A DNA stretch of 64,000 nucleotides from Echinococcus granulosus (GCF_000524195.1 NW_020170424.1:183134-247133); one strand, 5' to 3'. Shown: positions 1-13,011, numbered from the stretch's first letter. The notes: generated by a model from the sequence alone, not told the origin. Numbers and translations: made by a program.

Positions 1-2340
1 TTCAAATATTCTATTGGCAACTTGTTGCTTAATATAACTGGCAACTTAAAACTGATATAGAAGCAGTGTCACACATATGTGACGTCAGTTAAAAACATTA
101 TTTGCATCACCCTCTCTACCAAATGCCCAAGATTTACCAAATCTGTGCTGCTGAGGGAGGCGAGGAAAAGCACTATAAAATTTATAAAACCCTTTTTTAG
201 TTTTTTCCAAATGTCTACTCTGCGACGACCGAAGTATTGTGTTTGACGGTGATGGTTACAATTCCAAAAGAGGTGATATCCAAATCACAATTATGCTCAA
301 AATACCTCGAATCTTCACAACTCAAAAAATCAAAGTGGGCTAACAGATTATTCTTTTCTCAATTATTTAAAGCGGATCAAAGATGAATCTATGCAATGAG
401 TATAACTGCTGGTAAATGAGATGGGATGATTTGGGACACGTGTGCTGCTCTATAAATGAATAGGCGTTAATTGAGCTACTTATATGCAGAGACAAATTAA
501 GTAGTGCTTCTATGCAGTATCATCAAGACCACATCCGTAATACACAAGAGACAATTTCAGCGCTTCTTTCTCCAAGCTGCCTTAATGTATAGAGTATACT
601 CTACGACAGGATGGCATATTTTGGCCAAATGATGGTCATACACCTAGTAAGGTTTTCTGTGAACAATGCACGATCCAATATGGATTACCTACTTTTCAGC
701 AGTTAGCACTGCTGTGATATTCCTGTATTTTCATATATGTTAGTTCTTTTGGAAAAGAAAAATCTGTCAGTACACTATAAGCACAAGGTAGGAATTTTAA
801 GATATGATTTCCGTACTTATATGGACCCCCTTTGCTAGAAATGGTACCGATTGATGTTATCGCTTGGGCAAAGGGTTCCTTGCTGTGTTAGCTTTACGTC
901 GTTGTGATTACCTGCGGTGACTTGCAACATGCTACGGCACGTCAGTGTCCTGGTTTGTAGTCGTGATAGCCTCAGAAATAGGTAAGCGTTGTTAACTAGA
1001 ATGAAGCGATGCAGTGGTGCAAGCGTTTGAGGTTCTATAAGAGATGGGTGCTAATTAACCTGCTTATACGTAGAACAAAATTAAGTAGTATTGTAGCACT
1101 GTACCAACAAGACAACTCCTAGAATCCACAAGGAGAAATTAAGCCTTTCGTAGGTAAAATTGTTTTTATATCCAGAAGAGATTCTGGGACAAATCTTTTG
1201 TATGCAAACACCAAACGGTAGAAGGGCAACGCACTGGTCAGAAGGGGGGTTAGAATGAAAAAATCCTGCAAGAATAATGCATCCAGTTGGGGTAGGCACA
1301 CCTATTATCAACGATAAAGGTCTAAAAGTTGCTGCTAATAATCAAGAATTTCAAGGCGAAAGCATAATCGGTTTACAAAGACAAATATAAAGTGCCAAAT
1401 GACTAATACCCACCCACAGGCACTGATGCTGGATAGCAGATAAAAGTCTGGAAGGCTGTCATTTAGCCGTGTCGTAGAGAATTTTCACCCAGATACTAAG
1501 TGACTTGTGATGTAAAATGGTTTTTGCATTTCGACACCATATAAAAGAAAGGCGTGTAAACACACAGGTTACACCTCTAAGCCGCAGAAACCGTTTCAGT
1601 CCCATAATGCTCCACCTGTTTTAGAAGTGTGTGTGTGATATGCTGCGGGGGCGATTGTCCTCATGGTTTGATCACTTGGTGGAGGGCTCACCATAATTGA
1701 GGGGCGCAGCAAACTGTTGACCCATGGGGCGTTTTAGCTGGCGTCGTAGGTCAGATGTTGGCTTTCGCCGCAACTTCCCCTTCCCACTCGATGGACACGC
1801 GAATCATCTGTACGCCACTAGCCGATTATTTGCGCAAACAAATATGTTAAGTTCACCACTATGAGAGGTATGAAGTTGCCTTTAATCGACTGCTGATACC
1901 TCGCAGTGTTTCATTACCAGGATCAAATCGCTGAACGGGAACAATTTTTAGCCAGTCCGCAATTTTGTCACCGCATGCAACACCTCCAAATGCTTTACAA
2001 GCAATCTGATGAAACACCTCTGTTGCCTTTGAACCTGTCAGTTATACTGACATGCAGTCTGCGATTTAGAGGCAGACAGCCTGTGCTTAAAGTGAATGAT
2101 ATGGCTTTAAAATGTCATTTGGCGGTAAAGCTGCATCGCAGCACTTTCATCTTTAATCTTTGAGTTTTTATAGCCTTGCCTAAGCATTACCGTTTGAAGA
2201 TTTCTCAAGCCTGGGACAAGAAAAATTTTTTGGGATACCTAAGCTGGCAGTTCTGTTGATGAAAAGAACTGACTCAAGTTTGGCAACCGACCCCTTCTTA
2301 CTGCAATTAAGATCATCGTCTAAAGTAGCTACGCAAATAT
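1..2340 (+). repeat. Interspersed repeat family R1, copy A, truncated by the window start
   Basis: This segment aligns by eye, with many substitutions and indels, to 13318-15330 in the same orientation. Shared landmarks include ATCAAGACCACATCC (near 523 and 13875), CTTCCCACTCGATGGACACG (near 1781, one mismatch to the copy near 15029) and CAACTTGTTGC near both left ends. Copy A also has an internal duplication: the stretch near 480-560 recurs near 1062-1140. The divergence suggests old copies. No intact transposase or reverse transcriptase was recognised, so the class is unknown. Confidence 0.75.
1906..2163 (+). pseudogene. ORF remnant inside repeat R1
   Basis: An open frame of about 85 codons lies at the right end of repeat copy A. 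The related copy near 15155-15300 keeps a recognisable version of the same peptide: YQDQIAEREQFL here and HNQIAKHEQLL there, then HRMQHLQMLY and YRLMQHLLRLY. The second copy has a stop soon after. Similarity at protein level between two decayed copies suggests the ancestral element coded for protein here. The product is not identified and neither copy looks functional. Confidence 0.35.
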
Positions 2341-2694
2341 GAGAGGTGAATCTTCTTCTTGGAGATACAAAACAATAATTGTCAACCTGCTTGAGGTGCC
2401 TAAAAATTTGCGGTAAATTTGGCGAACTTTTAGACTCTTAGAATTTAAGTAAAATCGAGTCTTGCAGGTGAGTGGAGTGAAGAAGTCTCTCTGCCACATT
2501 TATCCACAACTCTAGTACCTAATTGCTTTCTGGTCAGTTCTAGTGCAAAATAATCAGTTTATTAAATTGAATTTTCTCAGAATAGAATGGAACACTTCGT
2601 CAAAAGCAATGAAGTGCGTACCACTCATATTACAAAGCGTGCCAACTTATTCAACGTGAGGTTTACACACACACTCTTTCTCTTTTTTTCATAG

Positions 2695-2866
2695 AAACAT
2701 TCTTCTTGTGGAAGTCTCCAGCAGGTCGACCATGCGGCCATCATTCATCCAGCCCGTTGCCTTGATGCTGCTGCTGACTCTGAGTCTAATCACGGCGCTA
2801 CTTAAAGTGCCGATCAATGGTATTGCGATTGGCCAGTGGCTTGAACTGCAGCCAAGGAAAGTGTAA
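2695..2866 (+). CDS. Candidate terminal exon of an unidentified gene, hydrophobic segment
   Basis: A pyrimidine-rich acceptor (TCTCTTTTTTTCATAG) ends at 2694 and is followed by a frame open from 2696 to a TAA at 2864-2866. The first in-frame Met is at 2732. From there the peptide has a strongly hydrophobic stretch (PVALMLLLTLSLITALL) and ends GQWLELQPRKV. An AATAAA lies 159 bases after the stop. Acceptor, open frame, membrane-like segment, stop and poly(A) signal in this order fit a last exon. No family is recognised, upstream exons were not found, and a reading frame of this size can occur by chance. Confidence 0.3.
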
Positions 2867-3024
2867 TGGGGCTCACTTGCCACCCTCTCCTGCGTGTAAT
2901 CTAGCTAAGATAGCACCCCCGTGGGTATCGTATGCTTGACATGTAGTTTCCTGCAATTAAATTACTTTTATGTTCTCGTGTGAGAGTTGGACTGAAGCTG
3001 AAATGTGGACTTCTCTCGTCTTAC

Positions 3025-3030
3025 AATAAA
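3025..3030 (+). promoter_or_regulatory. Possible poly(A) signal AATAAA
   Basis: A canonical AATAAA lies 159 bases after the stop of the candidate exon at 2695-2866. Its meaning depends on that exon being real. Confidence 0.25.
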
Positions 3031-3074
3031 GTTAGAGGAATTGTCTTTTTACGTGTTATACTTGTTTGGCTTGC

Positions 3075-3700
3075 CAACGACGGTCAGTTTTTCAAATGAT
3101 AATGCATTGTTGATTTACCTTATACGTACATAAAAATGATGTCACTTGTGCGATGTCATTAAGAGGATGGGTTAGTATTCCAGCCTTATAGGGCAAGGAC
3201 ATTCGTCGGTCTATCGACAAGGAAAGCGTAACCGTCATCTCTGCTATTTCTTCCCTTTTTATTAATGAATGCGATGGATGCAATCTAGGGTTGTTTGTAT
3301 AAGACAATGCGTTTAGTTGATTTATTTGTCAAGAGAGCCCTGTTGTGCAGTCTGCAAGGTGGATTTCACGAGGAAGAATGGTAGCAGTGTTTGGCATTCA
3401 GAATGGGGCTGCTTAGCATTAATCATGGAGAGCTACCTATTTCTATTAATCAAAATAAACTAATAATACCACATCTAGAATAGCTTTCAAGTAAGTAGAA
3501 CAAAGGTGGAGATGATGACGGAGTGGTTGGATCACTCCTACATTACCTTGGAAAGAGGCGTCGTGGCGGAAGCTAAGCGAACGTACCACACTCACTGTCT
3601 CTGACAGCCAACAGTGGTAGAAAGAAGTCGTGACCGGAGAGATGTAACGCCTCACCCTTAACCCTTCTAATTGTCCTTGCACTTCTTCAAGCTATGATCA
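3075..3700 (+). repeat. Interspersed repeat family R2, copy A
   Basis: Aligns by eye in the same orientation to about 7795-8110. Shared blocks include ACGGTCAGTTTT and GCGGTCAGTTTT at the left, the pair GTCGGTCTATCG and GTCAGTCTATCG, and GAAAGAGGCGTCGTGGCGGAAGC against GAAAGAAACGTCGCTTCGTAATC at the right. Identity is low to moderate, as in an old family. No coding content was recognised. Confidence 0.5.
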
Positions 3701-4539
3701 CCATCCTATCTCGGCATCAATATAAAGCAGGGTCGCATACCAGGTGGAGAGGTGGAAAACATGTATCAGAGGTATTTCGTGTCATCCGCTAGCATTGTTT
3801 AGCATTGAGCTCCCTTGAACTTCCTCTACTAGTAGCTGGATTGGCTACTTCAAAGTAAAAAGAGTTTCCGCTTAAATGTTGTAGTAGGTAGTCCATGCTA
3901 TTAACCAGAGGACAGTCGTTTTATCTTACGATGTCTGACTAAAGAAGAGAAGTTGAAATCATTTGCAAACGAGGTGAAACTACGCATCGTATTGGGATAA
4001 TGGTACAGGGGGTTGGCAGCGTCTATGGGCAATGGACAGAATGCAAATATGTCAGCGGTCAGTGCCTGTGTCATAATTATTACCCCAATAGTTTATCCGT
4101 ACGAAGGTCATTCATAGTCAAGGCGCCCACAATATTCTTTCAAGTTCTACAGCTACGTTTAACTCACATGCATGGCTCCGTTGACCCCTCCTTTCCGTTC
4201 ATCTACGTGCAAATGTACAATGGGCAAGGTAACGACCGCCACAGCACCCTAAAGAAGGCATATTACAACTTTTCATTAGTTTGTGTTCACATTTGGCTGT
4301 AAAGGAAGTTACCCAGAAAGCAGAAATTTCTTTATTCCCTATTTATACCAGAATGGTTATTTAAATGTAAAAAAATGCGGAAGATATTCGAGTAAACTTA
4401 CTTCATTCCTTTCGCTTAGTAATGGAGAGAATAACAAATTCTTTTACTTTTAAACCATTCAATTCAAGTAGATTTTATCTTCCTATTACTCAGACTAACT
4501 GTCAGCGGAAGCAGTTTTACCTCCATCAACTACCTGAGA

Positions 4540-4680
4540 CACCCATGGCAATGGAAAGACCCATCTCAAATGGACACATCACTCTTGTGTTGACTTGGTC
4601 ACTAGCCATCCATAACCTTCAACTCTGTCTACCGCCAACTCTAATCCACCTCCTTCGCATGTGATCATGATGTCAAGAGA
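4540..4680 (-). repeat. Repeat family R3, copy A, inverted relative to 8205-8330
   Basis: The reverse complement aligns with 8205-8330, for example GGAGGTGGATTAGAGTTGGC against TGAGGTGGATTGAAGTTAAT, preceded by ATGATCACATGCG against ATGATTGCATGCG. Translated, the two copies share VLTWSLAIHNLQLCLPPTLI here and MLTKPLVVCILRPSLPLTSI there, followed by HLLRM and HLMRM. This suggests derivation from a protein-coding element that was not identified. Confidence 0.5.
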
Positions 4681-5379
4681 TGAAGAGAAAGGGTAGATGT
4701 GTTTGCTAGGCGAAATTTGAGGGGGATTTGGAGGACATTTCTAATTGTAAGTCAGTCAATTGATTAGCAAACTTGATCCCCAAATGGTGTGATTTTCATA
4801 ATCTGTGTGAAAGAGGAAAATAGAAAGCAAGTAAAGAGGCCTTTAAATGCTATTATTTGTCATCTGATGCCAATGCTAGTGATCATGGCCCATTTGCTTG
4901 GCTTCCGTCACCACTTTCCCCTCCATGGTTGTGCAGGTATAAACAATTCTCCCCATCATCATCGTTATTGCCTGTGCTAGACACATCTGGAAGCTGTTCC
5001 TAATGTCTTAATCGCCAGTTATTTTGTGCAATCAAAGTACGTAATTCTCCGTACTTAGCAATAAAAGCACCACCTTCTGCTTCTTCCTACTTTTTGAATC
5101 TATCTTAACCCTGCTTCCAAGTGTTCACCCTTTTCCACATGCAGCAGTGCGATAGTCTAATGTTCATGCCAAGAGTAGGTAAAAAATAATCGTAGTGTGC
5201 CAATTCTGAAATCAACACGATTAGATTTGAGTTCTGTTTTGTCAAATAATGACGACACCTGTACTCAAGTGTACACTTTCTCATTCTACGGCTCCACATC
5301 GCATTCCTGCCTACATGGCCATGAAGTTTCATTTCTTGCACCTAACTAGAACGATTAATCTTCAATCGACAGATTGATG

Positions 5380-5660
5380 GGTAAGAATCACGTACACAGA
5401 GACCTTGAATGCGCTATTAGTCACCGCGAGACCACGGCTAATGAAAAGAGTAAAATATATGTAGGAAAAAAAGCGTCCTGTTACTACGATGAGTTACGTA
5501 CACACGCACTCAGCGGCAGGTAAGGGCGTCCGTAGTAAAGTCTGCCCCTTCTGATTACTCCAAACGCCAACTCAAGTGGATCCAAGGTCACGCACGCACA
5601 ACAGTTTAAAGCAACAGCAATAATTTTGCACCTTTGCCTGATGCACATGTAGAGGCATAA
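5380..5660 (+). repeat. Interspersed repeat family R4, copy A
   Basis: Aligns by eye to 27390-27640 in the same orientation. Shared blocks include ACGTACACACGC, GGATCCAAGGTCACGCACGC against GGATCTAAGCTCGCACGCAC, CAGCAATAATTTTGCA against CAGCAATGATTTTGCA, and TACAACCTAAT. A third, inverted copy is at 10690-10895. No intact open frame is present in this copy. Confidence 0.65.
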
Positions 5661-7794
5661 AAAAGAAAATGAAAATTAACTACAACCTAATTAATATTTA
5701 AAGTAGTACACTTGAAAAATGAGAAACTTTTATACGAAAAGCAATGTATTTGAGTGTAAAAAAGCCATCATTTTAAGATGCAAAGTAGATTTTGACCCAA
5801 TTGTTTATTCTGATTTATCAATAGAGGCTACGTTAACTTTTATTTACCAAAATTGACGCTCCGTTGACCTTACATTAGAATTTCACAATGCCACGCCTCT
5901 TTAGGAAGCATACAATAAATTCCATTTACTCCCTATCCTCATTCTCTTTACCATTCTATGCCTTCACGCTTCTCGCTTTAGATGCGCCGATATCCGCAGT
6001 GACAATGGTGGCACTGATAAAAAGTATCCACTTTAACAACAATGATTTAGATTAAAACGGAGTAGACTAGAGCATTTGATCAATTTGATGTACTACAGAA
6101 TGGTCGCAGAGTTCTGAATATTTCCTTAGGAAGTTGTTCGTCTTAATATTATGTCAAAGGATACTTTTTTAAGTAGAGAAGGGCTGAGGGGCTACTGGGA
6201 GACCTAAAGGCTAAGCGATCGAGTGTTTTACACAACCAAACACCAATGGTAAACAATTAGCTAAAGCACGGCAGCATAAATGACATCAATAACATTCACC
6301 ACATGGAACTCATATTCTTCCTATTTTTGAGTCATACCTAAATGTGTGAATAAATTTACTATACGTAAATAATAATTGGCATTATTTTTGCTTTTATCTT
6401 TCACTTTTATTTAAAAGAAAGGCAGTTTCAAAATCCCAATTTTATTTACCTGTTTGTTTCTAGAAAAAACATTCAGCTTTTGTCACCGCCGTTTTTTCTT
6501 TTAACATGCGCCGCATCTCGGGTGTGATCACATGACGATGCAATACCAATGTCAATGTGAGAAGGAAGGCACCTAAGGTAAGCAGAAATAGGGCTAGAGG
6601 AATAGAAAAATCAAGAAAATGGATGAAGATGAGGCCAGTCCCTTCTTACCCTCAGTATTACAATCTATGAATCCTCTCGACGAGGACTGCAGAAGCCGAG
6701 GAACTCTCAAGTACCTCCCAACATCCCCCTCTGTTGTCCTCATATTTTTCATGGAATCGAGTGATGGTCGAATTTTGGGACAAACGCGTATAACTGCACA
6801 TGAGAGGAAAATGGGAGCAAAAGCAAGCGGGTGAGCTTTGAGACTGAGGAGCATGCACAAGGGCGAAATCTACCTTTTTACCTGCATTCACGACTTTGCA
6901 CTTAAGGGGAATTCAAGTACACTATTGGGAACCTTGTTTGCGGTAATGTCAAAAAAAATGTTTTTCCTCCAAAATATTTTAACCAGAAAATATCATTTTT
7001 GTGCATTATATCTAGGCTGAATAGAGAAGTAGCCTAAAGAATGTGTTAGAGTATGATGTAGGGAATGTTTGCATACTGCAGTGGTCAGTTTTACACTACG
7101 AGAGATGCGAAATTCCTTTAAAGGTAAAAACGAAAAAAATTTAAGCAAAAATAAATTTTACCGTCAGATTATTAGGCGGCTCTATCGAAAAAACTTTTCA
7201 TCTTAAATACTCTTCTCCAGTTTGTACAACACTTCACTGTCGGCTGGCGGATTGATTAAATGAATAGGGAGAAGTCGCCTCTCCCTGTCTTTTTTTTATC
7301 TTACTAGGAGATACGCTGACAGTAGACGAATGACACGGTTGAGAGCCTGGCTCAACTTTTAACACATCATTAAAGTAATCGATAAATGTCTTTCCTGAAG
7401 GCAATCTTATGTAATACTTATGTTGTTTTAATGTGCCTTTCAGGGAGGAGGCGAGCAGAAAATTCGAACCTGGTAACTGGATCGCCCTCTCCCTTACCTA
7501 GTGACTGCGGCTCCCCTCCTTCTTGAATATTGTATTTTCCCTATACATCTTGTCGTCTTTAATAAAGATGTCCAAAGTAAACCAACCGGGCTTGTCTAGG
7601 AACGCTAGGAATTGGGACGCGGAGACCGAGGAGTCTCGCTCCACACTTATGTCATTATTTTTCATTTACCTGTCTACATGTAGTCAAGCCACTTAATTAG
7701 GAGTATGATTAAGGCAGCAAGACAAGGTCCTCAAGTCTAAGACGAAATTGCCTAGGCATTTCATTTGTACCTACTAAACTGGCTTGACCCGTTA
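5661..7794. other. No recognised gene; AT-rich stretch with unassigned short ORFs
   Basis: Two overlapping frames on opposite strands at 6594-6860 are open for 71-88 codons, including a plus-strand frame from 6619 that begins MDEDEASPFLPS. Neither shows splice sites or a family signature. Nothing else in the stretch could be supported. Confidence 0.5.
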
Positions 7795-8110
7795 TCAGCG
7801 GTCAGTTTTGTCGGCTTTTTCGTTTCCTTTCATACCTCATAGGTCATGGACTGTCGTCAGTCTATCGTCACATACTTCTAAATGTTGATCCGACTATTTC
7901 TCACTTTATTTTGATGAACGCAATAGGTAAATCCTAGGTTTATAAGAATAGTGAAATGCATTTATTTATTCAAACAGAAGTAAAATGATGAGGAAATGGT
8001 TTGTTTATAGCAGCATTACTCTAGAAAGAAACGTCGCTTCGTAATCCAAGCAAATAGGCCACATTTAGTGGGCCTGATATCAGATGATGGAAAGGCTTTT
8101 TACCATTTAA
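7795..8110 (+). repeat. Interspersed repeat family R2, copy B
   Basis: Partner of 3075-3700 in direct orientation. It includes the CGTCAGTCTATCGTC block and the AGAAAGAAACGTCGCTTCG block. Right boundary uncertain. Confidence 0.5.
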
Positions 8111-8204
8111 TGATCAACTGCCTGACTGGCTATTAGAAATTGGTCTAGCATAAAATGGTAATAGATCTCGACCCATCGTGTTTACTTTTTGAAATACCTC
8201 TGTC

Positions 8205-8330
8205 CTCTGCAACACTTGACACCATGATTGCATGCGCATGAGGTGGATTGAAGTTAATGGTAGAGAGGGGCGAAGAATGCAGACAACCAGTGGCTTGGTC
8301 AGCACAGGCAGCGCTGCTTCGGGTACCTCA
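8205..8330 (+). repeat. Repeat family R3, copy B
   Basis: Inverted partner of 4540-4680. It shares GAGGTGGATTGAAGTTAATG and the coding-like peptide LTSIHLMRM when read on the minus strand. Confidence 0.5.
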
Positions 8331-10689
8331 GCTAGTTGGTGGCAGTGGATCCACCTTAGCTGTGACAGGTAATTTGAGAAAAACTAAGTGTAGCCACTTC
8401 GAATAAGAATGATTTGAAAGATAAAGATAAAAAACCCATACGTATATTTTTAAGCAAAGAAAATCGAACAATTACTGTACAGTGTTCTCTCCCCTTATAA
8501 ATATTTGAAAAAATCCTTTTGTTACTATAAAAATGTAGCTATTTTTGCTTGTTGAACAATTTTTACTTAAATGTATACACGAATATCTGAATAAGAGCGG
8601 ATTTACTTTTATGAGGTGCCTGTTCATGCTGAATAATGTTAAGGCAATATCATAAGCGTTTTCCTTTTAAGTATGTGCATTTTCATCGAGTTGGAAGTGT
8701 ATTTCCTAAAAGTGGGTTGCCAAAATTTTTTCATTTTACTTTTTAAGACTTCCTTGATCAATTTAAGTGGATGTACATGTATTGTGGAGGCTGTAATAGC
8801 CATCATCTCATCACATTGCACGCGGTTGGGTCGGAATGGGAGGGCAACCCGGCCGCTCACGTGGGTTAGACGGGACATCCAGACTTAAAAAAGAGTTGCG
8901 GCATCCTAAACTGTGCATAACTCACGCATAAATAGATACTGATAGCTACATATTTTCATTATGTCTACCGACCATAGGTATGACCAATCCTCTGAACCCT
9001 CATCACAGCACATTTTTACGTCATTTGCAAATGGATTTTTCTCTTGCCTGATTTGTCAGACATCACAAGATACAATAGCTATTTCATATTTGTTAGTACA
9101 GACCACCCACTACAAAGTTTGGGTGACACTTCATTTCTCCCTGAAGCAGTCAAGGCGACTTATAGCAAGGGAGGCTGTTAGACTCTCAATGGCGGGCCAT
9201 TGCAAGCAAAAGACACGAAATTCCTCCTTGACGCGGTATTGTTTACGCAATGTCCGATGGTTTACCAGATATTTGTTAGAAGGTACCGCCAGTACAGCAT
9301 CATTCCTTTCCTATATTTAGTCAGAGTAATTTGTCTGCTGCATTCTTCATGGGGCAAGGAAACAATTTACAAAAAGCTTATTTCAATTTTGCTTAGTTGA
9401 AGGACGTGCCAACATATACTACGCTTTTTTTCCCAAATGAGACGTTTGATAAAAGGTGTAGTGTGAGTTAGCAGAACAGCAAACCTAGATGCAATTTAGA
9501 TTCTGTTAGTCTGTTCTGTCAGTGTACCCCACAAAAATAGGAGCAACAGCTCTAAAAGGGCTCTTCAGTCATCAGAGCATTACATGCTACTATATGTCAA
9601 AAAATACTTCTACCACTTTGTTATAACAAAACATATTTGTTGAGTACTAAAGTGAATGGTTTAGGTCCGCGTCAATTGGAGAGGAAAAGTTGTGGTCAAA
9701 AATCAGCAAATCAGTTCCAATCACATGCGTTAAAAGATATTAACAAGCCTTAAAAATGCCTTATTTAGTACAATTTAGTGTTTTTACGTATATTGGATAG
9801 GGAGTTTTAAATTCCAGCCTGTCTGACACGTAACTGACGGACTAATTGTATGACGGACATATTTTTGATGAATAATAGCTGTGAATTTGAATGTTTCGCA
9901 AAAGAACACAACGGTGTTTGTGCTGCACATTATCCATTCCCTACAAACCCTACATTTAGAAGTGAAGCAGCACTCATCCTTAGTTGGCAGAGCTTGCATT
10001 GTGGAGACAAATAAATGTGGTCTCTTCAAAATGTCTGGCTAGCTAATAAGTCAGTACGTGGCACAACCGAAAAAGTGTACTAATGTCTTGTCATTTCGTA
10101 CCAGTTGTGTGGCTTAGGGGCTAGAAGGCCTTCATCCTGCAGAGCCAAGATATACATCATTCCCTGCTGGTGACTGCAAACACCACAAGTTCCATTCAAT
10201 GACAGATCCTAATTTGGCACATCACAGGGTCTGAAAAGTGTATGCAACCAACTTAAACCCTTCGCTCTCCGACCCAATGGCCATTAACACTACTTCCATC
10301 ACTGATGCCACTGCGAATGCTGGAGCATTGACAATGTGCAAAGCAGAGGAACAGGAAGGTTAAGAAAACCAAAAGGAAGAAGAGTAAGTATGATTAGTAG
10401 ATTTGTTTTACACCTTAAAGGTAAGTACGGAATACGAGTTGAAATAAGTAGTACTAGGTGCTACTGGAATGTCACTATTTCTGTTAGATAGTGAACGTAA
10501 AGTTTACACTCAGATCTCTGTTTTTTCCGAGTTGTTTCTTGAGCGCTTCAGCTTGTTTTCGTCATGCGCATGTACATTTTAAATTCGTAGTTTAACTGTA
10601 GGTTATTCCAGCATTCATTTTAAGTTAAACGACTTGTGCATCTAGCAAGAGTACAAAATTATTGCTGTTACTAGAAACTGTTGTTTGTG
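8331..10689. other. No recognised gene; probable decayed repeat sequence
   Basis: Several short frames are open, the longest 119 codons at 8961-9320 on the plus strand, but none has family signatures or splice signals. The stretch near 9300-9410 faintly resembles 4180-4290 (ATGGGCAAGG near 4217, GGGGCAAGG near 9352, then TTTCA..TTAGTT), which may mean that R2 extends further than marked. Confidence 0.4.
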
Positions 10690-10895
10690 CGTGGGCTTGG
10701 ATCCCCTGGAAAACAATCAGCTAACGGGATCATACAGCCTAGTGTAGAGCGCGTGTGTACTTGAGTAGGAGTCCACCCCTTGTAAGGACCAGATGGATTC
10801 ATTCCCAAGTTTTTCTTATCATTATGACTAGTTGTATTCTCGTAATGGTTATTAGTAAATTTAAGATGTATCTGTTCATGCTTCTCACCCATCAA
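10690..10895 (-). repeat. Repeat family R4, inverted copy with coding-like remnant
   Basis: Read on the minus strand this copy translates to NPSGPYKGWTPTQVHTRS. The plus-strand copy near 27395 reads [20 protein letters not shown]. Both continue with a similar ending (IPLADCFPGD here, IPSADKCPF there). Protein-level conservation between two copies about 17 kb apart in opposite orientation shows that the family once encoded a protein. The protein family was not recognised. Confidence 0.65.
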
Positions 10896-12555
10896 TCTGT
10901 TGAAACGGAACTAGTCCTTCTAGTTGTGAATAGAAAAAAATCTTGCAGGCAATCAAGGCAGAAGCGTTTTCTGGGCATATAGACACTCCCAACATTTACG
11001 TGTATAATGATGAAGCATAACTGTAAGTAAAAGTGTTATCAGGATGAAATAGCTGGCGTACCTAAAAGCATGTCTTGGAACAAGTCTACTGACACAGTAG
11101 GTTTCATTTGAAATTCAAGATTTTTGCCTTTTTTTAAACCATTAAATCACTTGTGACTGTGATCTGAACTTGACTGCTTGGCAGGGCGTCTGTAACACTC
11201 TTTCAAGGCTATAAAAGTCGTTTACAAGACTGCTGTGAAACGCTTGAACCAGGCGCAGTATGTGATGACAAAGTAATGAAAGGCATTTAAATAAATCGTG
11301 GAATATTATTTGTCTGAAGAGTGACGATGAAGCAGGTGATGTGTACTTACAAAGTAGTGGTTGAAGTTAGGCAAATAGTCGCCATCAAAAGATTACAACA
11401 GGTCACGTTACTTTTTATTCAACTTCAATAAAAGCAGTGCACAATCGAGCTTCTCTACTAATAAGATGACTTGTGATGCGTCGTGACTCTTGTATTCCAA
11501 ATTCTGTTATTGCAAAGGAATCGTTGTTGACTATCATTATGAATTCCTTTTAACGCCGATCCTACATTTCGTTTGGCATACTAATCCACTGCCAGAAAAA
11601 TTTTGCTTTCTGGGCGCCTAACAGATTAGAGGTAAAAGAGGGGTTCTTTTTAGAAGGGAAGTCAAAGCAGAATTTGATATTTCTTTCAATTGCTAGAGTT
11701 GCCCATAAGAGGAGCTTGCACTAAATCCTCAAGTGGATACAAATTGTGAGCTCGTGTTAGTTCATTTCACTTTCCTCCTACTTGTAAAATGAAGGAGACG
11801 ATTGAAAGCACGGCTTAGTAGACGTCTAGAGCCATATTTTCATTTGACTACTGGAGGTAAAAGGCAACATAAAAGTGGGATCTGCAGCTAGTCTTTATTT
11901 TGTGCAAAGAGAGATGAGAAATAGTGGTTGTGATTACCCAACAAATGACATTCTAAACAAGATTCCTTCCGTAATTACCTACATTATTTATTAATGTTAA
12001 TACTGCGGTTGATTTTACGCACCCTTTGAAAGGCACGAGATCATATAAGGCTTGATGCTCTTATCTTTTCAGGTTTTAATTTGCTCGAAAGCTAAACTAA
12101 GCAGCTTTAAAAAAAGGAAACTTACGGTAAATAGACGATAAAGCATTTATTTTATGGTCCTGACTTTTTAAAACTCGGCTATGACGCCTAAACTCTAAAC
12201 GTTCGGCGCTGCAAATTCTTTTTTATTAAAAACCACCTTACCAATGCTTAGTTTTACTTGAGGTTATTTGTGTAAAGGGCTTTGCAACAATATCACAGGA
12301 AGTCAAGTTTGATTTACTAACCCTTAAGATTTTAAGTTTCATTCCTCATCATTTACAATTAAAATCAACCTCGAAGACGTTTCCCTATCTTTGATTTGTT
12401 TTTCACAACAGCTTTTGTCAAATCCACAGCATAAGAGACAAAAAGAACGGCACGTTTTAAATAATGTTGGCGCATGCCATGTTGGGGACTAAAGCATAAT
12501 TGCCGCCTTTAGCCTACCCAGATATTTGCGTAATGGAATGTCGCATTAGCAATAG
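10896..12555. other. No recognised gene or repeat
   Basis: AT-rich sequence with no long open frame, no convincing exon and no repeat partner noticed inside the window. Confidence 0.45.
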
Positions 12556-12569
12556 TGTAGCGTCCCGAG

Positions 12570-12669
12570 NNNNNNNNNNNNNNNNNNNNNNNNNNNNNNN
12601 NNNNNNNNNNNNNNNNNNNNNNNNNNNNNNNNNNNNNNNNNNNNNNNNNNNNNNNNNNNNNNNNNNNNN
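12570..12669. other. Assembly gap, 100 N
   Basis: Exactly 100 N, the conventional placeholder for a gap of unknown length. The left edge falls inside an LTR-like terminus. Confidence 0.98.
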
Positions 12670-13011
12670 TGTCCATAGATGGATGTAGGAACACTGGCCT
12701 AAAAGTAGATTTGAGTAGGGGAGGACAAGATTTAAAACAGGTCCATGGGGGACGGTAGGGGAAATCCGTAACGAAACTTCCAGATGATTCACGGCTAGTG
12801 TCGCTTCAGTTGTTAATAGCTTTTCTGCAGAACACAGGACTGGGAGGGATGCCGAAGGTAGACGTCAACATCAACCCTTCTGTTAGGGGTCATCACCATT
12901 CTCCCATCCGTAGCATATGTATTTCTTCCGTCCCACTAAGGCTTATCACGCAGAAGTGGAAAATCAGGATAAATGTCATTTAAGATCGGGTTCGCTTTCC
13001 GCTGCCACCAA

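Noticed and set aside
7440..7510. GTTCGAA on the minus strand, suggesting a tRNA T-loop
   Set aside because: The flanking bases do not pair as a T stem and no acceptor or anticodon arm can be drawn.
12500..12792. Frames running through the N gap
   Set aside because: They are artefacts of translating N as an open residue.
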